Source: Chitinophagaceae bacterium (lineage in GTDB: Bacteria; Bacteroidota; Bacteroidia; Chitinophagales; UBA10324). From it: a DNA stretch of 64,000 bases. Both the position numbers and the translations under genes were made by a program. Under the pieces are notes generated by a model that saw nothing but the letters and a program-made list of their open reading frames with translations, was not told where the DNA came from and did not search any database. The stretch is taken from the NCBI GenBank assembly GCA_947474435.1, contig CANJII010000010.1:30606-94605 (forward strand), in the 5' to 3' direction. Below are positions 1 through 7,673 of this stretch, one piece after another; position 1 is the stretch's first letter; every line of letters begins with the position of its first letter.

Positions 1-509
1 GCTATTAAATTTCGCGCAATATTTTTTTCGCTTATTGGCCTGCATCCAAAACGGGAACGCAATTCAAAAATCATTTTATCAATGTTCTGATTATTCAACG
101 GACGATACACCACCTGGGTATCGTAATTTGCGGTCAAGCCCATCATCAATCCATTCCATTCCCAATTACTGGTGTGTCCGAGTAAAACAATTACACTTTT
201 CCGTTCATCAGCATAACGATTAAAGTCTGGAAGATTTACAATACGGATTCTCTTTTTCAAGTCCTGTTTCGAAATCCGCAAAGCTTTTATACTCTCCACC
301 ATCAAATCGCTCATGTGCCGGTAATACTCACAACGGATAATTTCCAGTTCTTCTTTTGATTTTTCAGGAAAGGAATTTTTAAGATTCTGAATAATCACTT
401 GTCTTCTGTAACGGAAAAAATAATGAAGCATAAAAGCAATAACACTGGACTTCAGGTATAAAATCCCTAATGGAAATCGTGATGCCAAAGAAAAATAAAT
501 GCGCAGCAA
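1..509 (-). CDS. Lysophospholipid (lipid A type) acyltransferase, partial
   Basis: This is the N-terminal part of an LpxL/HtrB-family acyltransferase, cut by the left window edge. The family moves an acyl chain onto lipid A precursors or lysophospholipids at the inner membrane. The reading frame shows the family order: a hydrophobic N-terminal helix, then GHTSNWEW (a variant of the H-x-x-NWE catalytic motif), then YRPLNN and FELRSRFG. No ATG lies upstream of the conserved part; a TTG at 509 follows closely after an in-frame stop, so I chose it, with an internal ATG about 26 codons further in as the alternative. A TAAATTTG box lies upstream on the minus strand around 554-561. The family call is firm; lipid A specificity is inferred. 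Confidence 0.8.
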   Translation of the reverse strand, partial: MLRIYFSLASRFPLGILYLKSSVIAFMLHYFFRYRRQVIIQNLKNSFPEKSKEELEIIRCEYYRHMSDLMVESIKALRISKQDLKKRIRIVNLPDFNRYADERKSVIVLLGHTSNWEWNGLMMGLTANYDTQVVYRPLNNQNIDKMIFELRSRFGCRPISEKNIARNLI

Positions 510-616
510 TTGTCAGTTGAATTCTTGTTGAGCGTAAATGTAATTACACAATGCAAATTTATTTGCTCCGAATAAACACGACTTTGATTAGTTTAAAAAT
601 AAGCAACGAGTTAAAT

Positions 617-624
617 TACATTTG
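617..624 (+). promoter_or_regulatory. Candidate -7 promoter box, TACATTTG
   Basis: An exact match to the Bacteroidota -7 consensus TAnnTTTG, 36 nt before the TTG start of the CNNM-type gene. No good -33 TTTG is seen at the usual distance, so this is a candidate only. Confidence 0.4.
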
Positions 625-660
625 CAACGCCATTAAATTTTTTCATAAAATATTTTTAAA

Positions 661-1953
661 TTGATTACAGAATTATTATTAGTACTGCTTCTAATTTCAA
701 TAAGCGGGGCATTTGTGCTTGCCGAAATTGCCTTAATTTCTTCCAGAAAAGCCCGATTAGAAAAAGAAGCAAAACAAGGAAGAATGGGTGCTAAGGTTGC
801 TTTGAAACTGATGGAAAAACCACAGCAGTTTTTATCTGTTGTTCAGATATATATTACCCTTGTGAGTTTTATTGCAGCTACTTATGGTGGAACTTCCATT
901 GCTCATCATCTGTCAGAATTTTTTAAGCAATATGATTCGTTAAAAGAATATTCTGACTTTTTGGGCATAGCCACAATTGTTTCATTTACTACCTATTTGA
1001 GTTTATTGTTAGGAGAATTGGTTCCGAAAACTTTAGGGATAAATTACCCGGAAAAAGTGGCAATGTTTTTTGCCCCTATCATTCAGGTTATGGGGTGGAT
1101 TGCAAAACCAATTGCATGGTTTTTACAATTTTCTACCAAATTGGTTTTAAAAATTTTAATGATCAAAACAAATATTGAGCAAACAGTAACCGAAGAAGAA
1201 CTTCATCACATGATTGATCAGGGTTCGCAGCATGGGATATTGGAAAAACAGGAGTCGGATATGATGCGCGGCATTATCAGAATTGGCGATAGAAAAGTAA
1301 ACTCTCTAATGACTCACCGAAGTGAAATTATTTGGGTGGATATTGATATTGCGGAAGATGATTTATTAAAACATTTGAGCGCAAGTGTGCATTCAAGTTT
1401 TCCGGTTTGCGATAAGGAATTGGATAAAGTTTTAGGCATGGTTTTCATAAAGGATATTTTTTCTCAATTGGCTGAAAAGAAAAAACTCGATTTAAAATCA
1501 TTGTTGAAACCTCCCGTATTTTTTCCGGAAACTATGCCTGCATTGGAATTATTAGAAACTTTTAAAAAGACTCATTCGCACACAGGATTAATCGTAAATG
1601 AATATGGCTCGCTGGAGGGAATTGTATCGTTGCATGACATTATGGAATCAATTGTTGGTGACTTGCCTATTAATTCAACCGATGATGAGCAGATGGCTGT
1701 GAGAAGAAAAGATGGTAGCTGGTTGATAGACGGACTGATGCAAATTGACCGTTGCATTGAGTTAATTGGAATAGAAGATATTGCAGATGCCGAAACCGGC
1801 GCTTACACAACAGTTGGTGGATTTATGATGCACCACTTAGGTAAAATTCCGAAAGCGGCAGACAGTTTTGAATTTAAAAAGTATCATTTTGAAGTGATGG
1901 ATATGGATGGGCACAGAGTGGATAAAATACTTGTGAAAATTATGGATCAATAA
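661..1953 (+). CDS. CNNM/CorC-HlyC family membrane protein with CBS pair
   Basis: An inner-membrane protein of the UPF0053 (hemolysin C/CorC, CNNM) family, often linked to magnesium or cobalt export; the historical hemolysin name should not be read as a function. The 430 residues show the usual order: a DUF21 membrane domain in about the first 190 residues with the early motif EIALISSRKAR, a linker with TEEELHHMIDQG, a CBS pair over roughly 205-330, and a C-terminal CorC_HlyC domain. The start is TTG, just before the first membrane helix; no ATG fits. Its last 14 bp overlap the end of the convergent gene. Family certain, transported ion unknown. Confidence 0.88.
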   Translation: MITELLLVLLLISISGAFVLAEIALISSRKARLEKEAKQGRMGAKVALKLMEKPQQFLSVVQIYITLVSFIAATYGGTSIAHHLSEFFKQYDSLKEYSDFLGIATIVSFTTYLSLLLGELVPKTLGINYPEKVAMFFAPIIQVMGWIAKPIAWFLQFSTKLVLKILMIKTNIEQTVTEEELHHMIDQGSQHGILEKQESDMMRGIIRIGDRKVNSLMTHRSEIIWVDIDIAEDDLLKHLSASVHSSFPVCDKELDKVLGMVFIKDIFSQLAEKKKLDLKSLLKPPVFFPETMPALELLETFKKTHSHTGLIVNEYGSLEGIVSLHDIMESIVGDLPINSTDDEQMAVRRKDGSWLIDGLMQIDRCIELIGIEDIADAETGAYTTVGGFMMHHLGKIPKAADSFEFKKYHFEVMDMDGHRVDKILVKIMDQ

Positions 1954-3100
1954 TTTTTCGGGGCTTGAATTTTCCTGCGGGCAAATGATTAACTTCATTA
2001 AAAGTGAAAATCAAATGAAGGTGAATTCCATATTCTAATAATTTATTCTTCATATCATAGTATGGTTCACCTGAAAATAACAATCGTACATGTGATGCAA
2101 TTTCATTTTCATATTTAACAGTTAAGAAAATAAGGTTTCGTTGTTTTTCGGTATAGTTATTTTCCGGATATACAGAAGATGTGCTTTGCATTAATGTATT
2201 TCCTTTTGGTGAAATAAAATTAGTTCCTTGCCAGTAGGCCATTTCAATTGCAATTCCGGTTTTTGATTTCAGTTTTATCAATGCCCAGATTCCGTTTCCT
2301 TCTGAAAATTGCAAATGCGGATTAGGAGAAAATTCTTTATAAAAAACATAATAGGCTTCTGCACTGAATTCAGAAATGAAATTATTGGTATTTCTGTTTT
2401 TCAACTTCGATTTAATTCCGGCATCTGCATTCAATATTGTTGTTACAAAAAAAGAAGTATCGGGTTTATTGATTTGTCCGCCGGTGTGTTGAATGCATGC
2501 TTGAATTGGAAAAGTTAATTTATGATTTGAATTTCTCAACGGAAAAATAGTTGCGGTAAGTCCGCCAAAAACTTTTTCCTGAAAGTCGGAGCCTTTTATT
2601 ATTGCACGATTCCAGTCAATCCAGTTATCTAATTCAAGACGATTGAATTTTTGTTTAAAGTTGAATCCATTCTCTGTATTTTCAGTTATCAGATTATCGG
2701 TGAACCACAATGGTTCTATTAATTGATGGCCATCTTCATTTCTGTAATTTCCAAAACTGAAATCATTGGAAGAATTCATAACGGTCAATAAAAATGTCGG
2801 TCGCACCCGCAATGAATCATCACCAAAATTTTGCTGAATAAAAACTCCACCTCTGAATTCAATGTGAGTTGAAGGTTTGTAAACAATGGTTGGCTGAACT
2901 ATGCTGCCACATAAAGTATATCCTTCCATAATGGGAGAAAAATATTCATAATCACGCAGGTAATTTAAATTGTATAACCCAACAGAAATATTTTTTCGCC
3001 ACCATGAACTATCTGCATTAACCTGCGAAAAAGATTTTTCTTCAAGAATAAAAACAATGCCTGCTGTAAGTAGCAGGCATTGAAAAAAAATTTTTATCAT
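1940..3100 (-). CDS. Exported protein of unknown function
   Basis: I do not recognise a family. I chose the ATG at 3100, which gives a clean signal peptide (hydrophobic stretch followed by SFSQ); GTG and TTG codons 5-6 codons upstream are possible. The mature part of about 355 residues is rich in aromatic and beta-strand-like segments and could be an outer-membrane barrel or porin-like protein, but there is no C-terminal sorting domain. It lies 21 bp downstream of the T9SS protein gene on the same strand, so the two are probably co-transcribed. The tail overlaps the convergent CNNM-type gene by 14 bp. Confidence 0.6.
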   Translation of the reverse strand: MIKIFFQCLLLTAGIVFILEEKSFSQVNADSSWWRKNISVGLYNLNYLRDYEYFSPIMEGYTLCGSIVQPTIVYKPSTHIEFRGGVFIQQNFGDDSLRVRPTFLLTVMNSSNDFSFGNYRNEDGHQLIEPLWFTDNLITENTENGFNFKQKFNRLELDNWIDWNRAIIKGSDFQEKVFGGLTATIFPLRNSNHKLTFPIQACIQHTGGQINKPDTSFFVTTILNADAGIKSKLKNRNTNNFISEFSAEAYYVFYKEFSPNPHLQFSEGNGIWALIKLKSKTGIAIEMAYWQGTNFISPKGNTLMQSTSSVYPENNYTEKQRNLIFLTVKYENEIASHVRLLFSGEPYYDMKNKLLEYGIHLHLIFTFNEVNHLPAGKFKPRKIIDP

Positions 3101-3121
3101 GTGATTTTTTTTCACCAAATA

Positions 3122-5008
3122 TTATTGCTTCATCAGTTTCACTACCTCTGATTGTGTGGCTGAATGCAGGCAAATAAAATAAACACCTGCAGCAAAATCT
3201 GTTAATTGAATGGAATTTGCTTTTTGATTGTGAATGTTAGTAGCCTGCAATATTCTTCCGGAAGCATCACGGATTTCAAAATATTCAAATTGCCCGTTGG
3301 TAAGTAAAATTGCATTGTCATTGGCTGGATTCGGAATAAGCATAACACTTTTATTTTCCAATATTTCCTGCACTGCATCCGGATCATTGTCAATAATATT
3401 TATTTGAATGCTCCCCACATTTCCAAGGGCTGAATTATTTGTGAAATTGGAAAGTGTTAAAACGAAGTGCTCCATCGGTTCAAAAAGAGCATCATCAATC
3501 AAATGGAAGATGGCATACTGTGAGTTCGGCGGTCCGGCTAGCCAGGTAACTATTGTATCATTAAATATAAAATCAACCCCTGCTGTAGCGGTTGATTGAG
3601 CTGATACGAGCGTAACTGTTACACTGGTAGGTGCAGTTGGCATGGTACCTGAAAACATTTCAAGTGTTGCGGAATAGGTAGGCATGCTTTCCGAAACGGA
3701 ATCAACCGCTTTCCAAAAACTGATGTATGAATTAATTTCAATATTAATAATTGTTACAATCTCTTGAGACCCTGTTAGGGTGGCATTGTTGGTTGGATTG
3801 CTGAGTGTCACATTGAATGTTTCATCCAGTTCTAAAATTGCATCATTGATAATACTGACATTAACAGTTTGGTTTGCTGTAGAACCACCGGGGAAGGTTA
3901 CAGTTATTGGATTGCCAATTAAATCATAATCAATTCCTATTTCAGCATCATTATTACTTAAAGTAAAAGTTACAGTTGTTGGATTTGCATTTGGATTGGT
4001 TATGCCAACCTGAATAGCAATTGAACCGGCATTTTCATTAACAGATTGAACTGTGTTTACTAAAAACACCTCAGGTCCGGGTGAGTCATTATCAATAATA
4101 GTTACAATTTCATTTGAAGTTGATATAGTTGCGTTGTTGGTTGGATTGCTTAATGCAACATTGAAAGTTTCAGCTGATTCAATATTTAAATCATCTATAA
4201 TTGAAGTTGTTACTGTTTGAACAGCTGAAGATCCACTAGGGAAAGTTACAGTCACAGGATTTCCTACCAAATCATAATCAGAACCGATAGATGCAGAAAT
4301 ATCGCTTAATGTTAAAGTTACCGTAGTTGCATTTGCATCCGGATTAGTAATACCGACTTGAATGGTAACAGTGCCGGCTCCTTCATTTACATTTTGTGTT
4401 GTGCTCACCAAAAAAACATCGGGAGGGGTAGCTGCACATGGAGTCATTGTGTGAGTTCCGAGTTGTGAAAAATCATTGGAAGCGAAAACATTCCATTCAG
4501 TAGCACCTATGAGCCAATCAAGTTGCCCGTTGTTTGCACTGGCTATTCTTGTTATAGTATGAAGTTGGGTCGAACCTGAACCAACTACCCAGAAGGCGCC
4601 CGGGTCAATTCCTATTTCACCAATAATATCAATGGTGTCGTTTGTGGCGGTATCAATTAAAACAACAGCATCATCGCCATTAAAATTCATTGCTCCGCTA
4701 ACCTGATCAGCCAATGCGAGCACAGCTGGAAATGCTGAACTGTGTGCCAAAACAAAAACAGAATCCGGACTTAATGTTCCTTGTAGGTAGATTGATGAAT
4801 TAGGTGTTCCACCATTAAATGAAATCCAAACTTTATAATTGGTTAAATCAATTGTGCTTGTTGTTGGATTGTATATTTCTAAAACTTTATTGTTGTTGGT
4901 TCCTTCAATGTATTCCGAAAAAAATAAATCGGAACAAGGGGCAGGATTTTGAGCGAATGAAGTTGTTGCTGTAAGCAGCAGAACTATTGAAGTAAAAATT
5001 CTTTTCAT
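3122..5008 (-). CDS. T9SS-secreted lamin-tail / Calx-beta protein
   Basis: A large cell-surface or secreted protein of about 628 residues. In order: signal peptide (1-20, ending SFAQ), a lamin-tail-like domain (about 25-190, with FFSEYIEGTNNNKVLEIYNP), three Calx-beta repeats with the DYDLVGNPVTVTFP type core and NVALSNPTNNA ends (about 195-530), and a C-terminal T9SS type A sorting domain (about 550-628, with LIPNPANDNA and GVYFICL). The ATG at 5008 was preferred over one 16 codons upstream because it starts the signal peptide. The domains suggest calcium-dependent adhesion; no catalytic motif is visible. The gene for an exported protein follows closely. Confidence 0.82.
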   Translation of the reverse strand: MKRIFTSIVLLLTATTSFAQNPAPCSDLFFSEYIEGTNNNKVLEIYNPTTSTIDLTNYKVWISFNGGTPNSSIYLQGTLSPDSVFVLAHSSAFPAVLALADQVSGAMNFNGDDAVVLIDTATNDTIDIIGEIGIDPGAFWVVGSGSTQLHTITRIASANNGQLDWLIGATEWNVFASNDFSQLGTHTMTPCAATPPDVFLVSTTQNVNEGAGTVTIQVGITNPDANATTVTLTLSDISASIGSDYDLVGNPVTVTFPSGSSAVQTVTTSIIDDLNIESAETFNVALSNPTNNATISTSNEIVTIIDNDSPGPEVFLVNTVQSVNENAGSIAIQVGITNPNANPTTVTFTLSNNDAEIGIDYDLIGNPITVTFPGGSTANQTVNVSIINDAILELDETFNVTLSNPTNNATLTGSQEIVTIINIEINSYISFWKAVDSVSESMPTYSATLEMFSGTMPTAPTSVTVTLVSAQSTATAGVDFIFNDTIVTWLAGPPNSQYAIFHLIDDALFEPMEHFVLTLSNFTNNSALGNVGSIQINIIDNDPDAVQEILENKSVMLIPNPANDNAILLTNGQFEYFEIRDASGRILQATNIHNQKANSIQLTDFAAGVYFICLHSATQSEVVKLMKQ

Positions 5009-5132
5009 CGATTGATTTTGTTTGCAACAAAAATAACCAAAAACTTTTCCTGTCATTGTTAAATACTCATTATGAATTTCAGGCAGTAAACAAATTGTTT
5101 AAACTGATAGGGTTGAAAATTATTTCAGCCAT

Positions 5133-5140
5133 TACATTCG
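5133..5140 (+). promoter_or_regulatory. Candidate -7 promoter box, TACATTCG
   Basis: A TAnnTTTG-like box (one mismatch) ending 15 nt before the ATG of the asparaginase-domain gene. It resembles boxes upstream of several other genes in this window. Confidence 0.4.
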
Positions 5141-5155
5141 CAAAAAATTAATTGA

Positions 5156-5647
5156 ATGGCAATAAAAATTCTGGTTACAGGTGGCACATTTGATAAAGAG
5201 TATGATGAAATAAACGGGAAATTATTTTTTAAAGACACCCATCTTTCCGAATTGCTTGAATTAGGCAGAAGCAAATTAGATGTAAGTGTTCGCACGCTGA
5301 TGATGGTTGACAGTCTGGAAATGAATCACGATGACCGAGAATTAATTTTTAATAATTGCAGACATTGTGATGAAGAAAAAATTGTTATTACTCATGGAAC
5401 AGATACCATGGAGGTAACAGCAAAATTTTTAGGTGAAAAGAAATTGCCGAAGACAATTGTATTAACCGGTGCCATGATTCCATATAAGTTCGGGAGTTCT
5501 GACGGACTTTTTAACTTAGGATGTGCGCTTGCCTTGGTACAAACTTTACCACCCGGAGTTTATGTGGCCATGAACGGAAAATATTTTCATTGGAACAATG
5601 TTCACAAAAACAAAAGTACCGGGACTTTTGAAGAAGCGAATTTGTGA
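5156..5647 (+). CDS. Single-domain asparaginase-like protein
   Basis: A 163-residue protein made only of the N-terminal domain of type I/II L-asparaginases. The threonine motif TGGT is at 8-11 and the second motif HGTDTM at 80-85, with TGAM at about 104. The C-terminal domain of classical asparaginases (total about 330 residues) is absent, and the frame ends cleanly, so this appears to be a stable short family rather than a truncation. In full enzymes the active site is completed across domains, so whether this one hydrolyses asparagine is open. A heptamer repeat begins at its stop codon. Confidence 0.78.
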   Translation: MAIKILVTGGTFDKEYDEINGKLFFKDTHLSELLELGRSKLDVSVRTLMMVDSLEMNHDDRELIFNNCRHCDEEKIVITHGTDTMEVTAKFLGEKKLPKTIVLTGAMIPYKFGSSDGLFNLGCALALVQTLPPGVYVAMNGKYFHWNNVHKNKSTGTFEEANL

Positions 5648-5685
5648 ATGGTGAACAGTAAATAGTGAATAGTGAATAGTCAATT
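5644..5685 (+). repeat. Heptamer tandem repeat (GTGAATA type)
   Basis: Six consecutive 7-bp units: GTGAATG, GTGAACA, GTAAATA, GTGAATA, GTGAATA, GTCAATT. The array overlaps the TGA stop of the asparaginase-like gene. The same heptamer, in reverse orientation, occurs inside a TonB receptor gene at 13724-13751. Confidence 0.85.
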
Positions 5686-5695
5686 TATTCACAGC

Positions 5696-6256
5696 TCACA
5701 TTTTGCCTTCTATCATCATAAGTTTAGCTTTCATAACTGCGAGCATTGTTAATCCATCAGTTATTTCGCCGTTCATCACCATTTTATAAAGTTCATTGAA
5801 GGGTAATTTTTTAACTCGTAAATCTTCCGTTTCTTCAGGTGATGAATTTTGAAAAGATAAATTTCTGGCGATATAAATAATTCCAAATTCATCAGTTGCG
5901 CTGTTGCTTAAATGTGTTTCAATTATCGGAATCCATTCATTCGCTTCTATTCCTGTTTCTTCCAGCAATTCTCTTTTTGCTGATTCAAGTAATGGGATAT
6001 TTTTTTTCCCTCCGCCTTCCGGAATTTCCCAACTGTACTGTTTCAATGGAAAACGATACTGACCCACCAGCCAGGTATTATTGTTTTCATCCAATGGAAG
6101 AATGCCAATTGCTGCGTGATGAAAATGCACGACCCCGTAAATTCCTTTTCCGCCCGAAGGATTCAAAACATCAAACTCTGTTAACTCAATCCACGGATTG
6201 GTATAAATCTTTTTCTCATTGAGAATTGTCCACGGATTTTTTTCTTCATCAATCAT
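5696..6256 (-). CDS. NUDIX hydrolase, ADP-ribose pyrophosphatase type
   Basis: A 186-residue cytoplasmic NUDIX enzyme of the ADP-ribose diphosphatase type, which would split ADP-ribose into AMP and ribose 5-phosphate. The Nudix region is EIPEGGG followed by RELLEETGI; the RELxEExG metal-binding core is intact, while the residue usually held by the first box glutamate differs because of a longer loop after EGGG. It starts 3 bp after the sirtuin gene ends on the same strand, so the two are surely co-transcribed, and sirtuins release ADP-ribose derivatives. The substrate is inferred from family and context. Confidence 0.85.
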   Translation of the reverse strand: MIDEEKNPWTILNEKKIYTNPWIELTEFDVLNPSGGKGIYGVVHFHHAAIGILPLDENNNTWLVGQYRFPLKQYSWEIPEGGGKKNIPLLESAKRELLEETGIEANEWIPIIETHLSNSATDEFGIIYIARNLSFQNSSPEETEDLRVKKLPFNELYKMVMNGEITDGLTMLAVMKAKLMMIEGKM

Positions 6257-6259
6257 TTT

Positions 6260-6955
6260 TCATACTTGTTTTAAAAGAACTTCAACTATTTGCGGCAAAC
6301 CTTCGCTTCCTTTTTTAGCAATGCAGGTAATATTGCGTACATGACTAACATCAGGCACATTCGGATCAACTAAAAATTTCGGAACAGTTGGATGAATATA
6401 ATTTATTAAACCTGCAGCAGGATAAACCTGCAATGAAGTTCCAACAATAATAAAAATATCGGCCAACGAAACTTCTTTTGCTGCAATCTCAATCATCGGA
6501 ACTGCTTCGTTAAACCAGACTATAAATGGTCTCAACTGCGAATTTTTTTCACATTTGTCACCAATGAGAATATCGCCTTCACATTCATAAATCAATTTTG
6601 CATCAACCGTGCTTTGTGATTTAAGAATTTCTCCATGCAGGTGAATTACATTGGTAGAACCTGCACGCTCATGCAGGTTATCTATATTCTGAGTGACAAC
6701 CACCACATCAAATTTTTCTTCAAGAAGTGCAATTGCTTTGTGTCCTTTGTTTGGTTTTGCGTTTAACACATCTCGTCGTCGTTGATTATAAAAATCAAGA
6801 ACCAGTTCCGGATTCCTTTTCCAGCCTTCGGGTGAAGCAACATCTTCAATGCGGTGTTCTTCCCACAAACCATCGCTGTCGCGAAAAGTTCGAAGCCCGC
6901 TTTCAGCACTTACACCGGCACCTGTGAGTACAACTATTTTTTTTCTGCTCATCAA
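6260..6955 (-). CDS. cobB: NAD-dependent protein deacylase (sirtuin, CobB type)
   Basis: A class III SIR2 deacylase that uses NAD+ to remove acyl groups from lysines, giving nicotinamide and O-acyl-ADP-ribose. Visible motifs: GAGVSAESGLRTFRD at 12-26, TQNIDNLHERAG near 89-100, catalytic histidine in HLHGE near 107, and SQLRPFIVWFNE. Only two cysteines remain in the region of the zinc site (YECEGD and DKCEK), so the four-cysteine zinc ribbon of CobB seems reduced. The protein is 231 residues; the second Met (6952) is an equal start choice. The Nudix gene follows after 3 bp. Confidence 0.88.
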   Translation of the reverse strand: MMSRKKIVVLTGAGVSAESGLRTFRDSDGLWEEHRIEDVASPEGWKRNPELVLDFYNQRRRDVLNAKPNKGHKAIALLEEKFDVVVVTQNIDNLHERAGSTNVIHLHGEILKSQSTVDAKLIYECEGDILIGDKCEKNSQLRPFIVWFNEAVPMIEIAAKEVSLADIFIIVGTSLQVYPAAGLINYIHPTVPKFLVDPNVPDVSHVRNITCIAKKGSEGLPQIVEVLLKQV

Positions 6956-6983
6956 AAAATTTCTGTTGTAAATATGCAGTGAT

Positions 6984-7646
6984 ATGATTAATCACTTTAA
7001 AAAGTTCTGGAAAAAATATTTATGGTGGATGAGCGGAATTATTTTTTTGATTTTGGTAATTGCTTTCACCATTAATATATATGTAATAAAATCTGCTTCG
7101 GGATTATTGTATGATAATATGAATGAAATTCCTTTCCGCAAAACTGCTTTAGTTTTAGGAACCAGTAAATATTTTTCAAAAGGAAATTTGAATTTATTTT
7201 ATAACAACAGAATGAATGCCGCTGCACAGTAATACCATGCAGGAAAGGTGCAGCAATTTATTTTAAGTGGCGACAATGCAACCATGAGTTACAACGAACC
7301 GCGAATGATGAAAAAAGATTTGGTAGGGCTCGGAATTCCCGACAGTGTTTTGTTTTTGGATTATGCTGGATTCAGAACTTTAGATGCAGTGGTAAGAGCA
7401 AAAAAAATTTTCGGGCAGGATAGTGTCATCATCATCAGTCAGAAATTTCATAATACACGCGCCATTTTTTTAGCTCAATATTTTAATCTGAATGCAATTG
7501 GTTACAATGCCAAAAATGTGTCGTTCAGCAACAGTCCGAAAACTTTTATCAGAGAATATTTTGCCAGAGTTGCAGCATTTCTTGATGTGGAAATATTTCA
7601 CACCCAACCTAAATTTTTAGGGGAGAAAGAGTCGATGCCGAAATAG
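6984..7646 (+). pseudogene. SanA/YdcF (DUF218) family gene with one in-frame stop
   Basis: A SanA/ElyC-like inner-membrane protein gene (envelope-barrier family) interrupted by one TAA at 7230-7232. Reading through gives about 220 codons: a membrane helix near residues 13-32, ALVLGTS (DUF218 start), NNRMNAAAQ, the stop, then YHAGKV and FILSGDN, all in the same frame. In the family a leucine-tyrosine pair usually fills the stop region, so a TTA or TTG to TAA point change explains it. The downstream part is otherwise intact, which suggests a recent mutation, a sequencing error, or readthrough. The start ATG is 28 bp from the divergent sirtuin start. Confidence 0.8.
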
Positions 7647-7652
7647 ATTTTC

Positions 7653-7673
7653 GGTTTCAAGTTTCAATTTTTT
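7653..7673 (+). repeat. Short heptamer repeat after SanA-like gene
   Basis: Two near-identical 7-bp units (GGTTTCA, AGTTTCA) and a degenerate third, directly after the stop of the SanA-like gene and overlapping the end of the convergent propeller gene. Short, so weaker than the other heptamer loci. Confidence 0.4.

Noticed and set aside
5896..6222. Plus-strand open frame of 108 codons opposite the Nudix gene
   Set aside because: It lies wholly antisense to a gene with clear family motifs, and its translation has no recognisable domain.
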